From positions 1 through 64,000 of the forward strand of contig NZ_BMKD01000012.1 of the NCBI RefSeq assembly GCF_014643835.1: DNA of 64,000 nucleotides, written 5' to 3'. This document shows, in pieces, positions 1-8,002 of this stretch (position 1 is its first letter; each line of letters starts with the position of its first letter). The notes under the pieces were generated by a model that was not told the origin of the DNA, did not search any database, and worked only from the letters and a program-made list of their open reading frames with translations. Both the position numbers and the translations under genes were made by a program. This stretch comes from Mucilaginibacter rubeus (lineage in GTDB: Bacteria > Bacteroidota > Bacteroidia > Sphingobacteriales > Sphingobacteriaceae).

Positions 1-82
1 GTAGGAGACTACTACGTTGATAGGTTACAGGTATAAAGGTGGTGACATCATAGCCGAGTAATACTAATTGCCCGAAGCTTTC
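1..82 (+). rRNA. 23S ribosomal RNA, 3' end (partial)
   Basis: The first ~80 bases read like the conserved 3' terminus of bacterial 23S rRNA, including the ACTACTACGTTGATAGG segment and the CATAGCCGAGTAATACTAATTG segment that closes domain VI. The 5' part lies outside the window. The exact 3' end (about 80-82) is estimated from the family, not seen as a processing site. A 5S gene follows on the same strand, so this is the distal end of an rrn operon. Confidence 0.93.
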
Positions 83-90
83 TTCAAAGC

Positions 91-140
91 AGAGATTAGA
101 GGTTAGAGATTAAGAGATTAGTCGCTGCCTCTAATCCGAG
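91..140. repeat. GATTAGAG-word inverted repeat in the 23S-5S spacer
   Basis: The left part repeats the word GATTAGAG / GGTTAGAG / GATTAAGAG three to four times. The right part (about 127-140) carries CTCTAATC, its reverse complement. It is an imperfect palindrome made of one short degenerate word. It could form a stem in the pre-rRNA, but nothing seen here proves a processing role. Confidence 0.6.
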
Positions 141-220
141 ACAAACAGATAATGAACAACAAAGCTGTTGTTTTCTCTTACATTCAATCACTTCTTTCAA
201 TAATATGTCATTTATGAGGC

Positions 221-289
221 TGAAAGGCCAAAGGATAAAGGCGAAAGGTAAGAAACCTTTAACCTTTTACCTTTAAGCTTTCACCTTAA
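221..289. repeat. AAAGG-word inverted repeat in the 23S-5S spacer
   Basis: The left arm (about 223-252) reads AAAGG-based words (AAAGGCC, AAAGGAT, AAAGGCG, AAAGGTA). The right arm (about 254-286) reads the complementary CCTTT words. The two can fold into a long imperfect stem just upstream of 5S. The design matches several other intergenic palindromes in this window, each with a different word. Confidence 0.65.
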
Positions 290-300
290 TAAAAAGAAAT

Positions 301-413
301 TCAGGTGCCTATATCGGCGGTGTCTACCTCTTCCCATTCCGAACAGAGAAGTCAAGCCCGCCAGAGCCGATGGTACTGCGGTAAAACGTGGGAGAGTAGG
401 TCGGTGCCACCCT
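301..413 (+). rRNA. rrf: 5S ribosomal RNA
   Basis: About 112 nt with the standard 5S hallmarks. The 5' end (CAGGTGCC) pairs with the 3' end (GGTGCCACC). The conserved CCATTCCGAACAGAGAAG core of loops B/C is present, as is the TGGTACTGCGG arm followed by GTGGGAGAGTAGG. It lies 220 nt behind the 23S end on the same strand and is followed by a strong terminator, so it closes the rrn operon. Confidence 0.96.
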
Positions 414-438
414 TTATCACTTTCAATAGTGCTACATC

Positions 439-473
439 GCAAAAGCCTTAGCTAATTACTAAGGCTTTTTGCG
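439..473 (+). terminator. Intrinsic terminator of the rRNA operon
   Basis: An 11-bp perfect stem, AAAAGCCTTAG (441-451) against CTAAGGCTTTT (459-469), with a 7-nt loop. The stem's A/T-rich base doubles as the U-tract. It sits directly behind the 5S gene. Confidence 0.9.
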
Positions 474-979
474 TTTACAAGCTTTTTCATAATTCTGCCT
501 CAATCCCGCCAATCAACTATTTACGGATCAAGCAGAAAAATTATGGGGGAATTAAAAAAGTATTTACCCGGTGGCCCGGCGAAGGCATCGTCACCGGTAA
601 AAAAACTGTCCCATTTTATAAGGCTGAACACTTGTTAAATTTCGCGCAATAATGATATTTATAAGCAGATTGTTACGAACGGGCCAAAACCTCCTTTCGG
701 TCGACATGAACAGATTGCTATTGGTAATCAGTAAGTTATAAAACATCATTCCATTAGTAGAACACCCTGTTTTTAACATTGGAACACTGACAATATAGTA
801 TCACCACTTTGATTAAAAGGCGTGGTAATTGTATCACCTTTAAGATATACTCAATATTCGGGGCTTATAGTAGCTAACTGATAATTCGACAATAAAAAAA
901 TTACTCCAATTAAAAAAAGTAAGTTATATTCACGGTGTCAAATTAAGTGTTAATCTCACACTCAGTATAAACCAAATCA
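474..979. other. Gene-free stretch between rrn terminator and GH31 gene
   Basis: About 500 AT-rich bases without a credible gene. A 62-codon reading frame on the minus strand (591-779) has no recognisable features. I found no TAnnTTTG-type promoter box before the GH31 gene and no convincing hairpin. Confidence 0.6.
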
Positions 980-3406
980 GTGATAATCATGATGTTTAAA
1001 CAGGTATTTCATAAAGGCGCAAAAGTTAGGCAATCGATTGCGTGGTTCATTTTTCTTTTGGTTGGCTTGTCCGCCATGCCGGCTATGGCAGTTATTAAAT
1101 CTTTCAAAAAATCGGCTGATGGCGTTACTTTCACGCTCGACAAAGGTTTGATGAAAGTGCTTATCCGCAGGGACGATATCATCGAAATAAAATATACCAT
1201 CTTTGATGCTTTTGAGACCAAGCCATCATTGGTTGTGAATAATAAATGGGTTCAGCATTCAGCGTACCAGGTTACTGATGGGAAAACCGAGGTGGTTATT
1301 ACTACGGCAAAGCTGAAAGTAAAGATCAATAAGGCCACCAATGCCATCACCTATACCGATTTGAAGGGTAACGTGATCACTGCCGAGGACAGCGACAATA
1401 AATCCATTACTCCGGCAACCATTGCGGGGATCAGCACTTATAACGTTACTACACAGTTTGCATCGCCGAAGGATGAGGCCTTGTTTGGTTTAGGCTGCCA
1501 TCCCTTAGATTCTATGTCGATCAATTACAAAGGCCGTAACCAGGACCTGGCTATTAAATATCTTACAGGTGCTATCCCGGTGCTGTTATCAACAAAAGGC
1601 TATGGCTTAATGTGGGATAACTATTCGGCCAGTAATTTTTATGGTGCCGAAGCGGACAACACTAAATTTAAATATGTATCCGAAAGCGGTAAGCAGGTTG
1701 ATTATTTCTTTTTTTACGGGCCGGGCTTTGACCATATCATCGATCTTTATCGTACCGCTACCGGCAAAGCGCCGATGTTTGGTAAATGGGCTTATGGCTT
1801 GTTTCAATCGCAAGACAGGTACCTGAGCGAGGACGAGATCCTTACTGTAAAGGATAATTACCGCAATAATCACATCCCTGTTGACGTGATTGTGCAGGAT
1901 TGGTACTATTGGGACCCATTGCCGATAGGTTCACATGTAATGAAACCGGAACGTTACCCGCATCCGCAAAAATTGATTGATGCTTTGCACGCGGCCAATA
2001 TCCACGCCATGATCTCTATTTGGCCGGTGTTTGGTAAAGGCACCCCTAATTATGATGCGCTGAACAAAATGGGAGGTTTAACCGATATCACCTGGGATAA
2101 CGTGGTTACCCATACTTTTGATACTTATTACGATGCCCATAACCCTAAAGCCCGTGAGCTTTACTGGGACCAGGCCCGCGACAGCCTCATTAAACGTTAC
2201 GGCTGGGATGCCTGGTGGATTGATCAATGCGAGCCGGATAATGGGGCGTTGCTTGACGCCCGCCGTCAAAGTAATTTTGCCATTGGCAAAGGCATCGACT
2301 ATTTTAACACTTATTCATTACAGCATACTAAAGGCGTATACGAAGGCTGGCGCAGGGATATTCCGGGTAAGCGTGCTTTCTTTTTGGTAAGGCAGTCCTT
2401 TGCCGGCGAGCAGCGCAACGCGTCTACATTATGGTCGAGCGATATTGAATGTACTTTTCATGATTTTAAAGACCAGGTACCACAAGGTATTAATGCCTGT
2501 ACCTCTGGCATCCCTTACTGGACGTCAGACATCGGCGGTTATCACTATCACTGGAAACCTGCCGATTGGTCGCAGCCGGATAAGCGCGAGTTATTTATCC
2601 GCTGGTTCCAGTTCGGTACGTTTTGCCCTATTTTCCGCATCCACGGTAAAGGTGAGCGCGCTATCTTCAGCAAAAACTGGGATGAAAATACAAGATCGAT
2701 CCTGCTTAACTTTGATAAACTCCGTTACCGTTTGATGCCATACATTTACTCACTGGCAGGCCGTGTAACTAACGATAACTATACCATTATGCGTTCGCTA
2801 GCATTTGATTACCGCGGCGACAGCAAGGTTTACGGCATTCCTGACCAGTATATGTTTGGGCCGGCCTTTATGGTTAACCCGGTAACCGAGCAACTATATA
2901 CTTCAAGTGATGCAGATAAAAAAGCCAAGGCCCGCCAGGTTTACCTGCCTGCCGCCAGCAAATGGTATAACTTCTGGACAGGCGAACTGCTTGACGGCGG
3001 CCAAACCATCAGCGCCGCGGCACCTATCGGGATTTTGCCATTATATGTAAAAGCAGGCTCAATTATACCAATGGGCCCGGATGTTGAATATGCTACCGAA
3101 AAACCAAACAGCAATATCGAGCTTCGGATTTACCCCGGCGCTAATGCCTCATTTAAGTTTTATGAGGATGAAAACGATAACTACAATTACGAAAAAGGAC
3201 AGTCAGCTACGTTTACATTAAGCTGGAACGATAAAACACGTAAACTTAGCATATCCGATACTAAAGGTCATTTTCCGGGCCAGCTGAAAAGCCGCACGTT
3301 TAATATTGTGATGGTTAAAGGCGCTCATGGCTCGGATGTAGCTTTAACTGCCAAGGCTGATAAGGTTGTTAAATATGCAGGTAAAGCGATGGTAGTAGCG
3401 CTATAG
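980..3406 (+). CDS. Glycoside hydrolase family 31 (alpha-xylosidase/alpha-glucosidase type), secreted
   Basis: Predicted retaining alpha-glycosidase. The N-terminus is a signal peptide (hydrophobic core about residues 20-36, AMA cleavage-like site), so it acts in the periplasm or at the cell surface. A beta-sandwich N-domain is followed by a TIM barrel. Asp415 in the WWIDQCEP motif is the expected nucleophile, and Asp488 in WSSDIECTFHDF the expected acid/base. PYWTSDIGGY is a further GH31 signature. The C-terminal 130 residues form beta-sandwich regions typical of GH31/DUF5110. At 808 aa the length is normal. The longest frame opens with GTG at 980; ATG codons at 989 and 992 are equally possible starts. 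The substrate (xyloglucan side chains or starch-type glucans) cannot be decided from sequence alone. No SusCD or other polysaccharide-utilization genes are adjacent, so it appears to be a stand-alone gene. Confidence 0.9.
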   Translation: MIIMMFKQVFHKGAKVRQSIAWFIFLLVGLSAMPAMAVIKSFKKSADGVTFTLDKGLMKVLIRRDDIIEIKYTIFDAFETKPSLVVNNKWVQHSAYQVTDGKTEVVITTAKLKVKINKATNAITYTDLKGNVITAEDSDNKSITPATIAGISTYNVTTQFASPKDEALFGLGCHPLDSMSINYKGRNQDLAIKYLTGAIPVLLSTKGYGLMWDNYSASNFYGAEADNTKFKYVSESGKQVDYFFFYGPGFDHIIDLYRTATGKAPMFGKWAYGLFQSQDRYLSEDEILTVKDNYRNNHIPVDVIVQDWYYWDPLPIGSHVMKPERYPHPQKLIDALHAANIHAMISIWPVFGKGTPNYDALNKMGGLTDITWDNVVTHTFDTYYDAHNPKARELYWDQARDSLIKRYGWDAWWIDQCEPDNGALLDARRQSNFAIGKGIDYFNTYSLQHTKGVYEGWRRDIPGKRAFFLVRQSFAGEQRNASTLWSSDIECTFHDFKDQVPQGINACTSGIPYWTSDIGGYHYHWKPADWSQPDKRELFIRWFQFGTFCPIFRIHGKGERAIFSKNWDENTRSILLNFDKLRYRLMPYIYSLAGRVTNDNYTIMRSLAFDYRGDSKVYGIPDQYMFGPAFMVNPVTEQLYTSSDADKKAKARQVYLPAASKWYNFWTGELLDGGQTISAAAPIGILPLYVKAGSIIPMGPDVEYATEKPNSNIELRIYPGANASFKFYEDENDNYNYEKGQSATFTLSWNDKTRKLSISDTKGHFPGQLKSRTFNIVMVKGAHGSDVALTAKADKVVKYAGKAMVVAL

Positions 3407-3444
3407 CGCGTCATTGGGTCATTAAGTCATTGATCGAGTTAGCC

Positions 3445-3526
3445 TCACCCAAACCCTCTCCAAAGGAGAGGACTTTAAAAAATGCCGCTTTTTAAGTCTC
3501 CCTTTTTTGGGGAGACTTAAAGGGGC
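3445..3526. repeat. Intergenic repeat, CCCAAACCCT...class, with hairpin
   Basis: Begins CACCCAAACCCTCTCC and ends GGGGAGACTTAAAGGGG. The halves are complementary: CTCTCC with GGAGAG, and AAGTCTCCC with GGGGAGACTT. A related element lies at 46703-46782. Both are intergenic and lack a reading frame. Confidence 0.65.
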
Positions 3527-3565
3527 TAACGCGTTATCTATCCATGACATAATAAAAGAAGAGGT

Positions 3566-3695
3566 GTCATGCTGAGGTTCTCGAAGCATGTTGGGCAGGC
3601 CTCTGCGCGCGAGTCTTCGACGGGCTCAGACTGACAGGCCCCTTTTGTCATTTCTCCTTCAGAGGTAACCGGATTTAAATACTCACATTGAGATG
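3566..3695. repeat. Intergenic GTCAT/ATGAC repeat pair, copy 1
   Basis: Two adjacent modules. The first (3566-3635) begins GTCAT and contains TCGAAGCATG and CTTCGACGGGCTCAGACTGAC. The second (3647-3695) begins GTCAT and contains CCTTCAGAG and GGATTTAAATACTCA. The same two modules in the same order recur at 18406-18532 with roughly 80% identity by eye. Confidence 0.75.
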
Positions 3696-3702
3696 TTTTT
3701 TA

Positions 3703-4473
3703 TTATCCTTTCTTCACCACTTTCTTTCCCTTATTCGCTTTCATTTTTAAATTCAGCATCTCTACCAAAACAGAGAACGCCATGGCGAAATAGATGTAGC
3801 CTTTAGGGATATGCTGTTCGAAAGCTTCGGCCAAAAGCGAAACGCCAATCAGCAGCAGGAATGACAGGGCCAGCATTTTTACAGTAGGGTGCTTATTTAC
3901 AAATGAGGCTACCCCGTTTGATGCCCACATCATAATGCCTACGGCTATAACAACGGCTAAGATCATGATCTCCACGTGGCTGGCCATTCCTACGGCGGTG
4001 ATCACCGAATCGAGCGAGAAGACGATGTCCAGCAGCATGATCTGGATGATTGTGCCCCAGAACGAATGCTTTTTTACTGCGCCTTCGTTTTCTTCTTCAC
4101 CTTCAATTTTATGGTGGATCTCGGCAGTACTTTTATAGATCAGGAACAGGCCGCCAATGATCAGGATCAGGTCGCGGCCGGAGATAGCCAATTTTTCAAC
4201 CCATTCCGGGCTGGTAATACTCAAAACCGAACTTAGGTTAAACAAGGGGGCGGTAAGCGTCATTACCCAGCTAATGGATAATAGCAGCAGGATACGGGTG
4301 ATCATGGCCATGCCCAAGCCAATCCGCCTGCCCTTGCTTTGCTGGGCGGCAGGCAATTTATCAGACAGGATGGAGATAAATATCACGTTGTCGATCCCTA
4401 AAACGATCTCCAAAAGCGTAAGTGTGATCAGGGAGATCCAGGACTCGGCCTGGGCAAACATTTCAAAACTCAT
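3703..4473 (-). CDS. TerC family integral membrane protein
   Basis: A 256-aa polytopic membrane protein of the TerC/Alx family (tellurium resistance C, manganese export). Family hallmarks are LEIVLGIDNVIFISIL near the N-terminus and its second-half echo DIVFSLDSVITAVGMA, each carrying the conserved intramembrane Asp. There are about seven hydrophobic segments and a Lys-rich tail. I place the start at the ATG at 4473 (MSFEMFAQAE). The upstream in-frame codons run through the glmS terminator U-tract and are unlikely to be translated. It lies downstream of glmS on the same strand but behind a terminator, so it is probably expressed separately. The ion transported is unknown. Confidence 0.9.
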   Translation of the reverse strand: MSFEMFAQAESWISLITLTLLEIVLGIDNVIFISILSDKLPAAQQSKGRRIGLGMAMITRILLLLSISWVMTLTAPLFNLSSVLSITSPEWVEKLAISGRDLILIIGGLFLIYKSTAEIHHKIEGEEENEGAVKKHSFWGTIIQIMLLDIVFSLDSVITAVGMASHVEIMILAVVIAVGIMMWASNGVASFVNKHPTVKMLALSFLLLIGVSLLAEAFEQHIPKGYIYFAMAFSVLVEMLNLKMKANKGKKVVKKG

Positions 4474-4499
4474 AGGTAGCAGGTATTTGTTTCTCCCCA

Positions 4500-4533
4500 A
4501 AAATAACAAAACCCCTGCCGTTACTGGCAGGGG
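4500..4533 (-). terminator. Intrinsic terminator of glmS
   Basis: Reading the minus strand: CCCCTGCC (4533-4526), a short loop, GGCAGGGG (4519-4512), then TTTTGTTATTTTT. It begins about 25 nt after the glmS stop codon. Confidence 0.85.
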
Positions 4534-4557
4534 CTGGTAAAAATCTGATTTTATCCC

Positions 4558-6393
4558 TTATTCAACGGTAACCGACTTGGCCAGGTTACGGGGCTGATCA
4601 ACGTTACAGCCGCGCATTACAGCTATGTGATAAGCCAGTAACTGCAGCGGGATGGTTGCAACTAACGGTACAAACGCCTCATTGGTTTGCGGAATTTCTA
4701 TCACATAATCGGCCATGCCTTTTACTTCGGTATCGCCTTCGGATACAATAGCAATTACGTGGCCTTTGCGGGCTTTTACTTCCTGTATGTTACTGATCAC
4801 CTTTTCGTACGATGAATGTTTAGTGGCGATGAATACTACAGGCATTTCGTCGTCAATTAAAGCGATAGGGCCATGTTTCATCTCGGCGGCGGGATAACCT
4901 TCGGCATGGATGTAGGAGATCTCCTTGAGCTTTAAAGCGCCTTCCAGGGCTACAGGGAATGAACTGCCCCTGCCCAGGAACAGGCAATTGGTCGAATCTT
5001 TAAACCGGGCCGCGATTTGCCGGATATGTTCGTTTGATTTCAGCGCCTCCTGTACCAGGTTCGGGATCTCGTTTAAGCCGGTTAAATATTCAACCATTTT
5101 GCTTTGGGTGATTTTACCCCGCTGCTGGGCTATATAAAAAGCTATTAGTGTTAATACGCTTACCTGGGCGGTGAAGGCTTTGGTGGATGCTACGCCAATT
5201 TCGGGCCCGGCATGGGTATAAACGCCCGCATGCGTTAAACGCGGAATAGATGCGCCGACCACATTGCAAATGCCGAAAATGGTAGCGCCTTTTTCCTTAG
5301 CCAGTTCAATGGCGGCCATGGTATCTGCTGTCTCTCCCGATTGGGAAATAGCTATCACCAGGTCTTTTTCGGTAATGATTGGGTTGCGGTACCTGAACTC
5401 GGAGGCATATTCAACTTCTACCGGCACACGCGCGTATTCCTCAATCAGGTATTCGCCTACCAACCCGGCATGCCAGGAGGTACCGCAGGCTACGATAATG
5501 ATCCTGTCAACATTTTTAAGCTTCTCGGTGTATTCCTTAATGCCGCCCAGCTGGACTTTGCCCTGCTGAGGGTAAATACGGCCGCGCAGGCAGTCGCGGA
5601 TGGAACGGGGCTGCTCATAGATCTCTTTCATCATGAAATGGTCGTAGCCGCCTTTCTCCAGCATTTCCAGCTTTAAGTCCAGTTCCTGGATATAGGGGGT
5701 TTGTACCGAATTGTCGATGTTTTTTACCAGCAGGTTTTCACGGTGTACATAGGCAATTTCGTTATCATTCAGGTAGATCACATTTTTAGTGTACTCCACA
5801 ATAGGTGTAGCGTCCGAAGCTATGAAGTATTCGCCTTTGCCTACGCCAATTACCATCGGGCTGCCTTTACGGGCTGCAATAAGCAGATCGGGCTCATCGG
5901 CACTCATAATAACGATGGCATATGCGCCTATTACTTTGTTTAATGCCACGCGCACGGCGTCTTTCAAATCAAGGCCGGTTGCTTTTTGGATATCCTCAAT
6001 AAGGTGTATTAAAACCTCGGTATCCGTATCGCTTTTAAAAACATGGCCTTTTGCCACAAGGGTTTCCTTGATCACGCCATAGTTTTCAATAATACCGTTG
6101 TGGATAATAGTAAGCCTCCTGTCGCCCGATGAATGGGGGTGCGAGTTACGGTCGCTCGGTTCGCCGTGGGTGGCCCAGCGGGTATGGCCCATTCCAATTG
6201 TCCCCTTCAGGTCAATCCCCTTCACAAAATTTTCAAGGTCCTCAACCTTGCCGGCCTTTTTATAAACTTTAAGGTCATGATCAAGCAGGGCAACACCGGC
6301 ACTGTCATAGCCCCGGTATTCGAGCCTGTGAAGCCCTTTTATAACGATGGGATAAGCATCCCTGAATCCTATATAACCAACAATTCCGCACAT
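4558..6393 (-). CDS. glmS: Glutamine-fructose-6-phosphate aminotransferase (isomerizing)
   Basis: Converts fructose 6-phosphate and glutamine to glucosamine 6-phosphate, the first step of UDP-GlcNAc synthesis for peptidoglycan and LPS. It acts in the cytosol. The 611-aa protein starts at the ATG at 6393 (MCGIVGYIG), which puts Cys2 at the N-terminus as the Ntn-type glutaminase nucleophile. The longer frame from 6426 would bury it, so I reject that start. The glutaminase domain is residues 1-240. Two SIS sugar-isomerase domains follow (SQSGETADT and GRGSSFPVALEGALKLKE). The C-terminus is the canonical PRNLAKSVTVE. Length is normal. A 13-bp perfect inverted repeat lies about 100 nt upstream. 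I saw no glmS ribozyme-like sequence. Confidence 0.98.
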   Translation of the reverse strand: MCGIVGYIGFRDAYPIVIKGLHRLEYRGYDSAGVALLDHDLKVYKKAGKVEDLENFVKGIDLKGTIGMGHTRWATHGEPSDRNSHPHSSGDRRLTIIHNGIIENYGVIKETLVAKGHVFKSDTDTEVLIHLIEDIQKATGLDLKDAVRVALNKVIGAYAIVIMSADEPDLLIAARKGSPMVIGVGKGEYFIASDATPIVEYTKNVIYLNDNEIAYVHRENLLVKNIDNSVQTPYIQELDLKLEMLEKGGYDHFMMKEIYEQPRSIRDCLRGRIYPQQGKVQLGGIKEYTEKLKNVDRIIIVACGTSWHAGLVGEYLIEEYARVPVEVEYASEFRYRNPIITEKDLVIAISQSGETADTMAAIELAKEKGATIFGICNVVGASIPRLTHAGVYTHAGPEIGVASTKAFTAQVSVLTLIAFYIAQQRGKITQSKMVEYLTGLNEIPNLVQEALKSNEHIRQIAARFKDSTNCLFLGRGSSFPVALEGALKLKEISYIHAEGYPAAEMKHGPIALIDDEMPVVFIATKHSSYEKVISNIQEVKARKGHVIAIVSEGDTEVKGMADYVIEIPQTNEAFVPLVATIPLQLLAYHIAVMRGCNVDQPRNLAKSVTVE

Positions 6394-6489
6394 AAAATAA
6401 TCAAGTATAAATGTTAAACGCCGCAAAATAAACAGCTATATAACACATATCTGCAATAATTATTTTGATTTTTTTCGAAAATGAGGAAG

Positions 6490-6519
6490 TTTTAAAATAC
6501 TTAAAAAAGTATTTTAAAA
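6490..6519. promoter_or_regulatory. 13-bp perfect inverted repeat upstream of glmS
   Basis: TTTTAAAATACTT (6490-6502), loop AAAA, AAGTATTTTAAAA (6507-6519). It lies about 97 nt upstream of the glmS ATG and about 20 nt from the terminator of the preceding gene. It is very AT-rich. It could be an operator, a leader hairpin or a remnant terminator; sequence does not decide. Confidence 0.55.
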
Positions 6520-6534
6520 AGTGTATTTGCCTTA

Positions 6535-6561
6535 AACAAAAAAATCCCCTAAGCGGGGATT
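6535..6561 (-). terminator. Intrinsic terminator of the DUF4270 gene
   Basis: On the minus strand AATCCCC (6561-6555) and GGGGATT (6549-6543) form a stem, followed by TTTTTTTG. It starts 22 nt past the stop codon of the DUF4270 gene. Confidence 0.85.
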
Positions 6562-6583
6562 CTTTTGTTTATTGAGAGATATC

Positions 6584-7987
6584 TTACTTGCGAACCTTGG
6601 TATAAATGATGTTCATGCGGATGCTGTAACCCGGGGTTGACTTATCACTCCCTACTATCACCGTACGGGCTGCCGTTTGTGTTGACGGTGCCACGTCAAT
6701 ACCAGTTGTGGTGTTAATAAGTGTAGTATCAACCGGGGCAATGTAGGTACCGTAATCAACTGTTTTTTTACGGATCAGGTCCTGAACAAAAGCCGTAACC
6801 AGGAAGTGGTATTCTTTTTTGGTACGGTCATACCTGCCGCCAAATAAACTTGTTTGCGAACGCGGGTCACTTGCCGAGGCATCCTGTATCAGTGCCCGTT
6901 GTTTGGCTATATCCAGCTTGTACATGGTAAGCTTAGGTAAAGGCGCATAAGGTACACCTGAACCGGCACGTGGTGTTATTACAATTTCGGCACGGTTTAA
7001 TACTATCGATGAGTCAACAAGCTTGTCGAGGCCCGGGAAACTAAGCTTAGCCCTTAAGCCTGCAAGCCCCTGGAGGTAAACCGTATTTTGCGATGTTGTT
7101 GTATTATTTAGTGCTGCCTGGATAGTAGTACTGTAGGTATGCGTAATTTCGGCAGCACGGTTAAAGAACGGCAGGGTTACCGATGCAGTATCAATAGTAC
7201 TGCTTGTAGTACTGGTAGCAGCAGTAACAACTTTATAAAATACATCAATTTGCGATGAGGCCAGATTAAGCTGGATAATACCGCCGGCATCACTGGCCTG
7301 TGCCTTATCTAACGAAAGGTAAAGACCTTTTACAGTACTTTGAAAGGTTGTTGGTGATGCAAGTACAGCACCGCTTGCATTAAACAGGTTGTTATAGATA
7401 AAGGCTTTACTAAGCGGCACACGTAACTGAGGTGCTACGCGCTGAACGGTATCTAATGTATCGGTACGGATGCGGGCTATGGTGATACTATCGTGCGTAC
7501 GGGCTGTGAAGGTCTTAGAGCCAAGCAAAGTGCCCAGATCGGCATCCCAGTGGTTATTACTGTAGTAGGTTTTGCTTTCTACCTTTTGTTGAAGCTGATA
7601 CACGTTTATTTTATAGCGTGAAGCCAGCGAATCGCCATAAAAACCGTCAGAATATCTAAGCACAAGTACAGCCGAGTCAATTGTCAGAGTGCCTGCAGGA
7701 ACAGTGTAAGCGGCGCCGTTAGGCAGGTTAACACCTAAAGCAACAATACTTTTTGTTGTGCCGAATACAGGATCGGTAAAGTTGGCAAGTGGTGTCCGGG
7801 TTTGACCCGAGGTAGCCACAGTATCATCCACAACAGTGTTAATAACGATGTTAGTATCAACTATCAGGTTGCCATTGATCTCGTTTTGATCATTGACGCC
7901 CAAACCAATACCATCCTGGCGTTTACAACTGTTCAAAATAAAAAGACTTATTAACAGGGTCAATAAGTCTAATCGGAAAAATTTCAT
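6584..7987 (-). CDS. DUF4270 family outer-membrane/periplasmic lipoprotein
   Basis: A 467-aa protein with an N-terminal lipoprotein signal: hydrophobic core LLTLLISLFI and lipobox LNSC, acylated Cys at residue 21. The rest is beta-rich with many Ser/Thr and repeated strand patterns, matching the Bacteroidota-specific DUF4270 family (function unknown). It lies 15 nt downstream of the GT5-like gene on the same strand, so the two form an operon. The same pair next to panC is a recurring arrangement in this phylum, as I recall it. A terminator follows. No catalytic motif is visible. Confidence 0.85.
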   Translation of the reverse strand: MKFFRLDLLTLLISLFILNSCKRQDGIGLGVNDQNEINGNLIVDTNIVINTVVDDTVATSGQTRTPLANFTDPVFGTTKSIVALGVNLPNGAAYTVPAGTLTIDSAVLVLRYSDGFYGDSLASRYKINVYQLQQKVESKTYYSNNHWDADLGTLLGSKTFTARTHDSITIARIRTDTLDTVQRVAPQLRVPLSKAFIYNNLFNASGAVLASPTTFQSTVKGLYLSLDKAQASDAGGIIQLNLASSQIDVFYKVVTAATSTTSSTIDTASVTLPFFNRAAEITHTYSTTIQAALNNTTTSQNTVYLQGLAGLRAKLSFPGLDKLVDSSIVLNRAEIVITPRAGSGVPYAPLPKLTMYKLDIAKQRALIQDASASDPRSQTSLFGGRYDRTKKEYHFLVTAFVQDLIRKKTVDYGTYIAPVDTTLINTTTGIDVAPSTQTAARTVIVGSDKSTPGYSIRMNIIYTKVRK

Positions 7988-8002
7988 ATATAATATTAAG
8001 TC

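Noticed and set aside
591-779. 62-codon minus-strand frame in the rrn-GH31 gap
   Set aside because: No start context, domain or neighbour support; length expected by chance in AT-rich DNA.
6400-6540. glmS ribozyme or riboswitch upstream of glmS
   Set aside because: The region is only AT-rich with one simple palindrome; none of the ribozyme core elements is recognisable.
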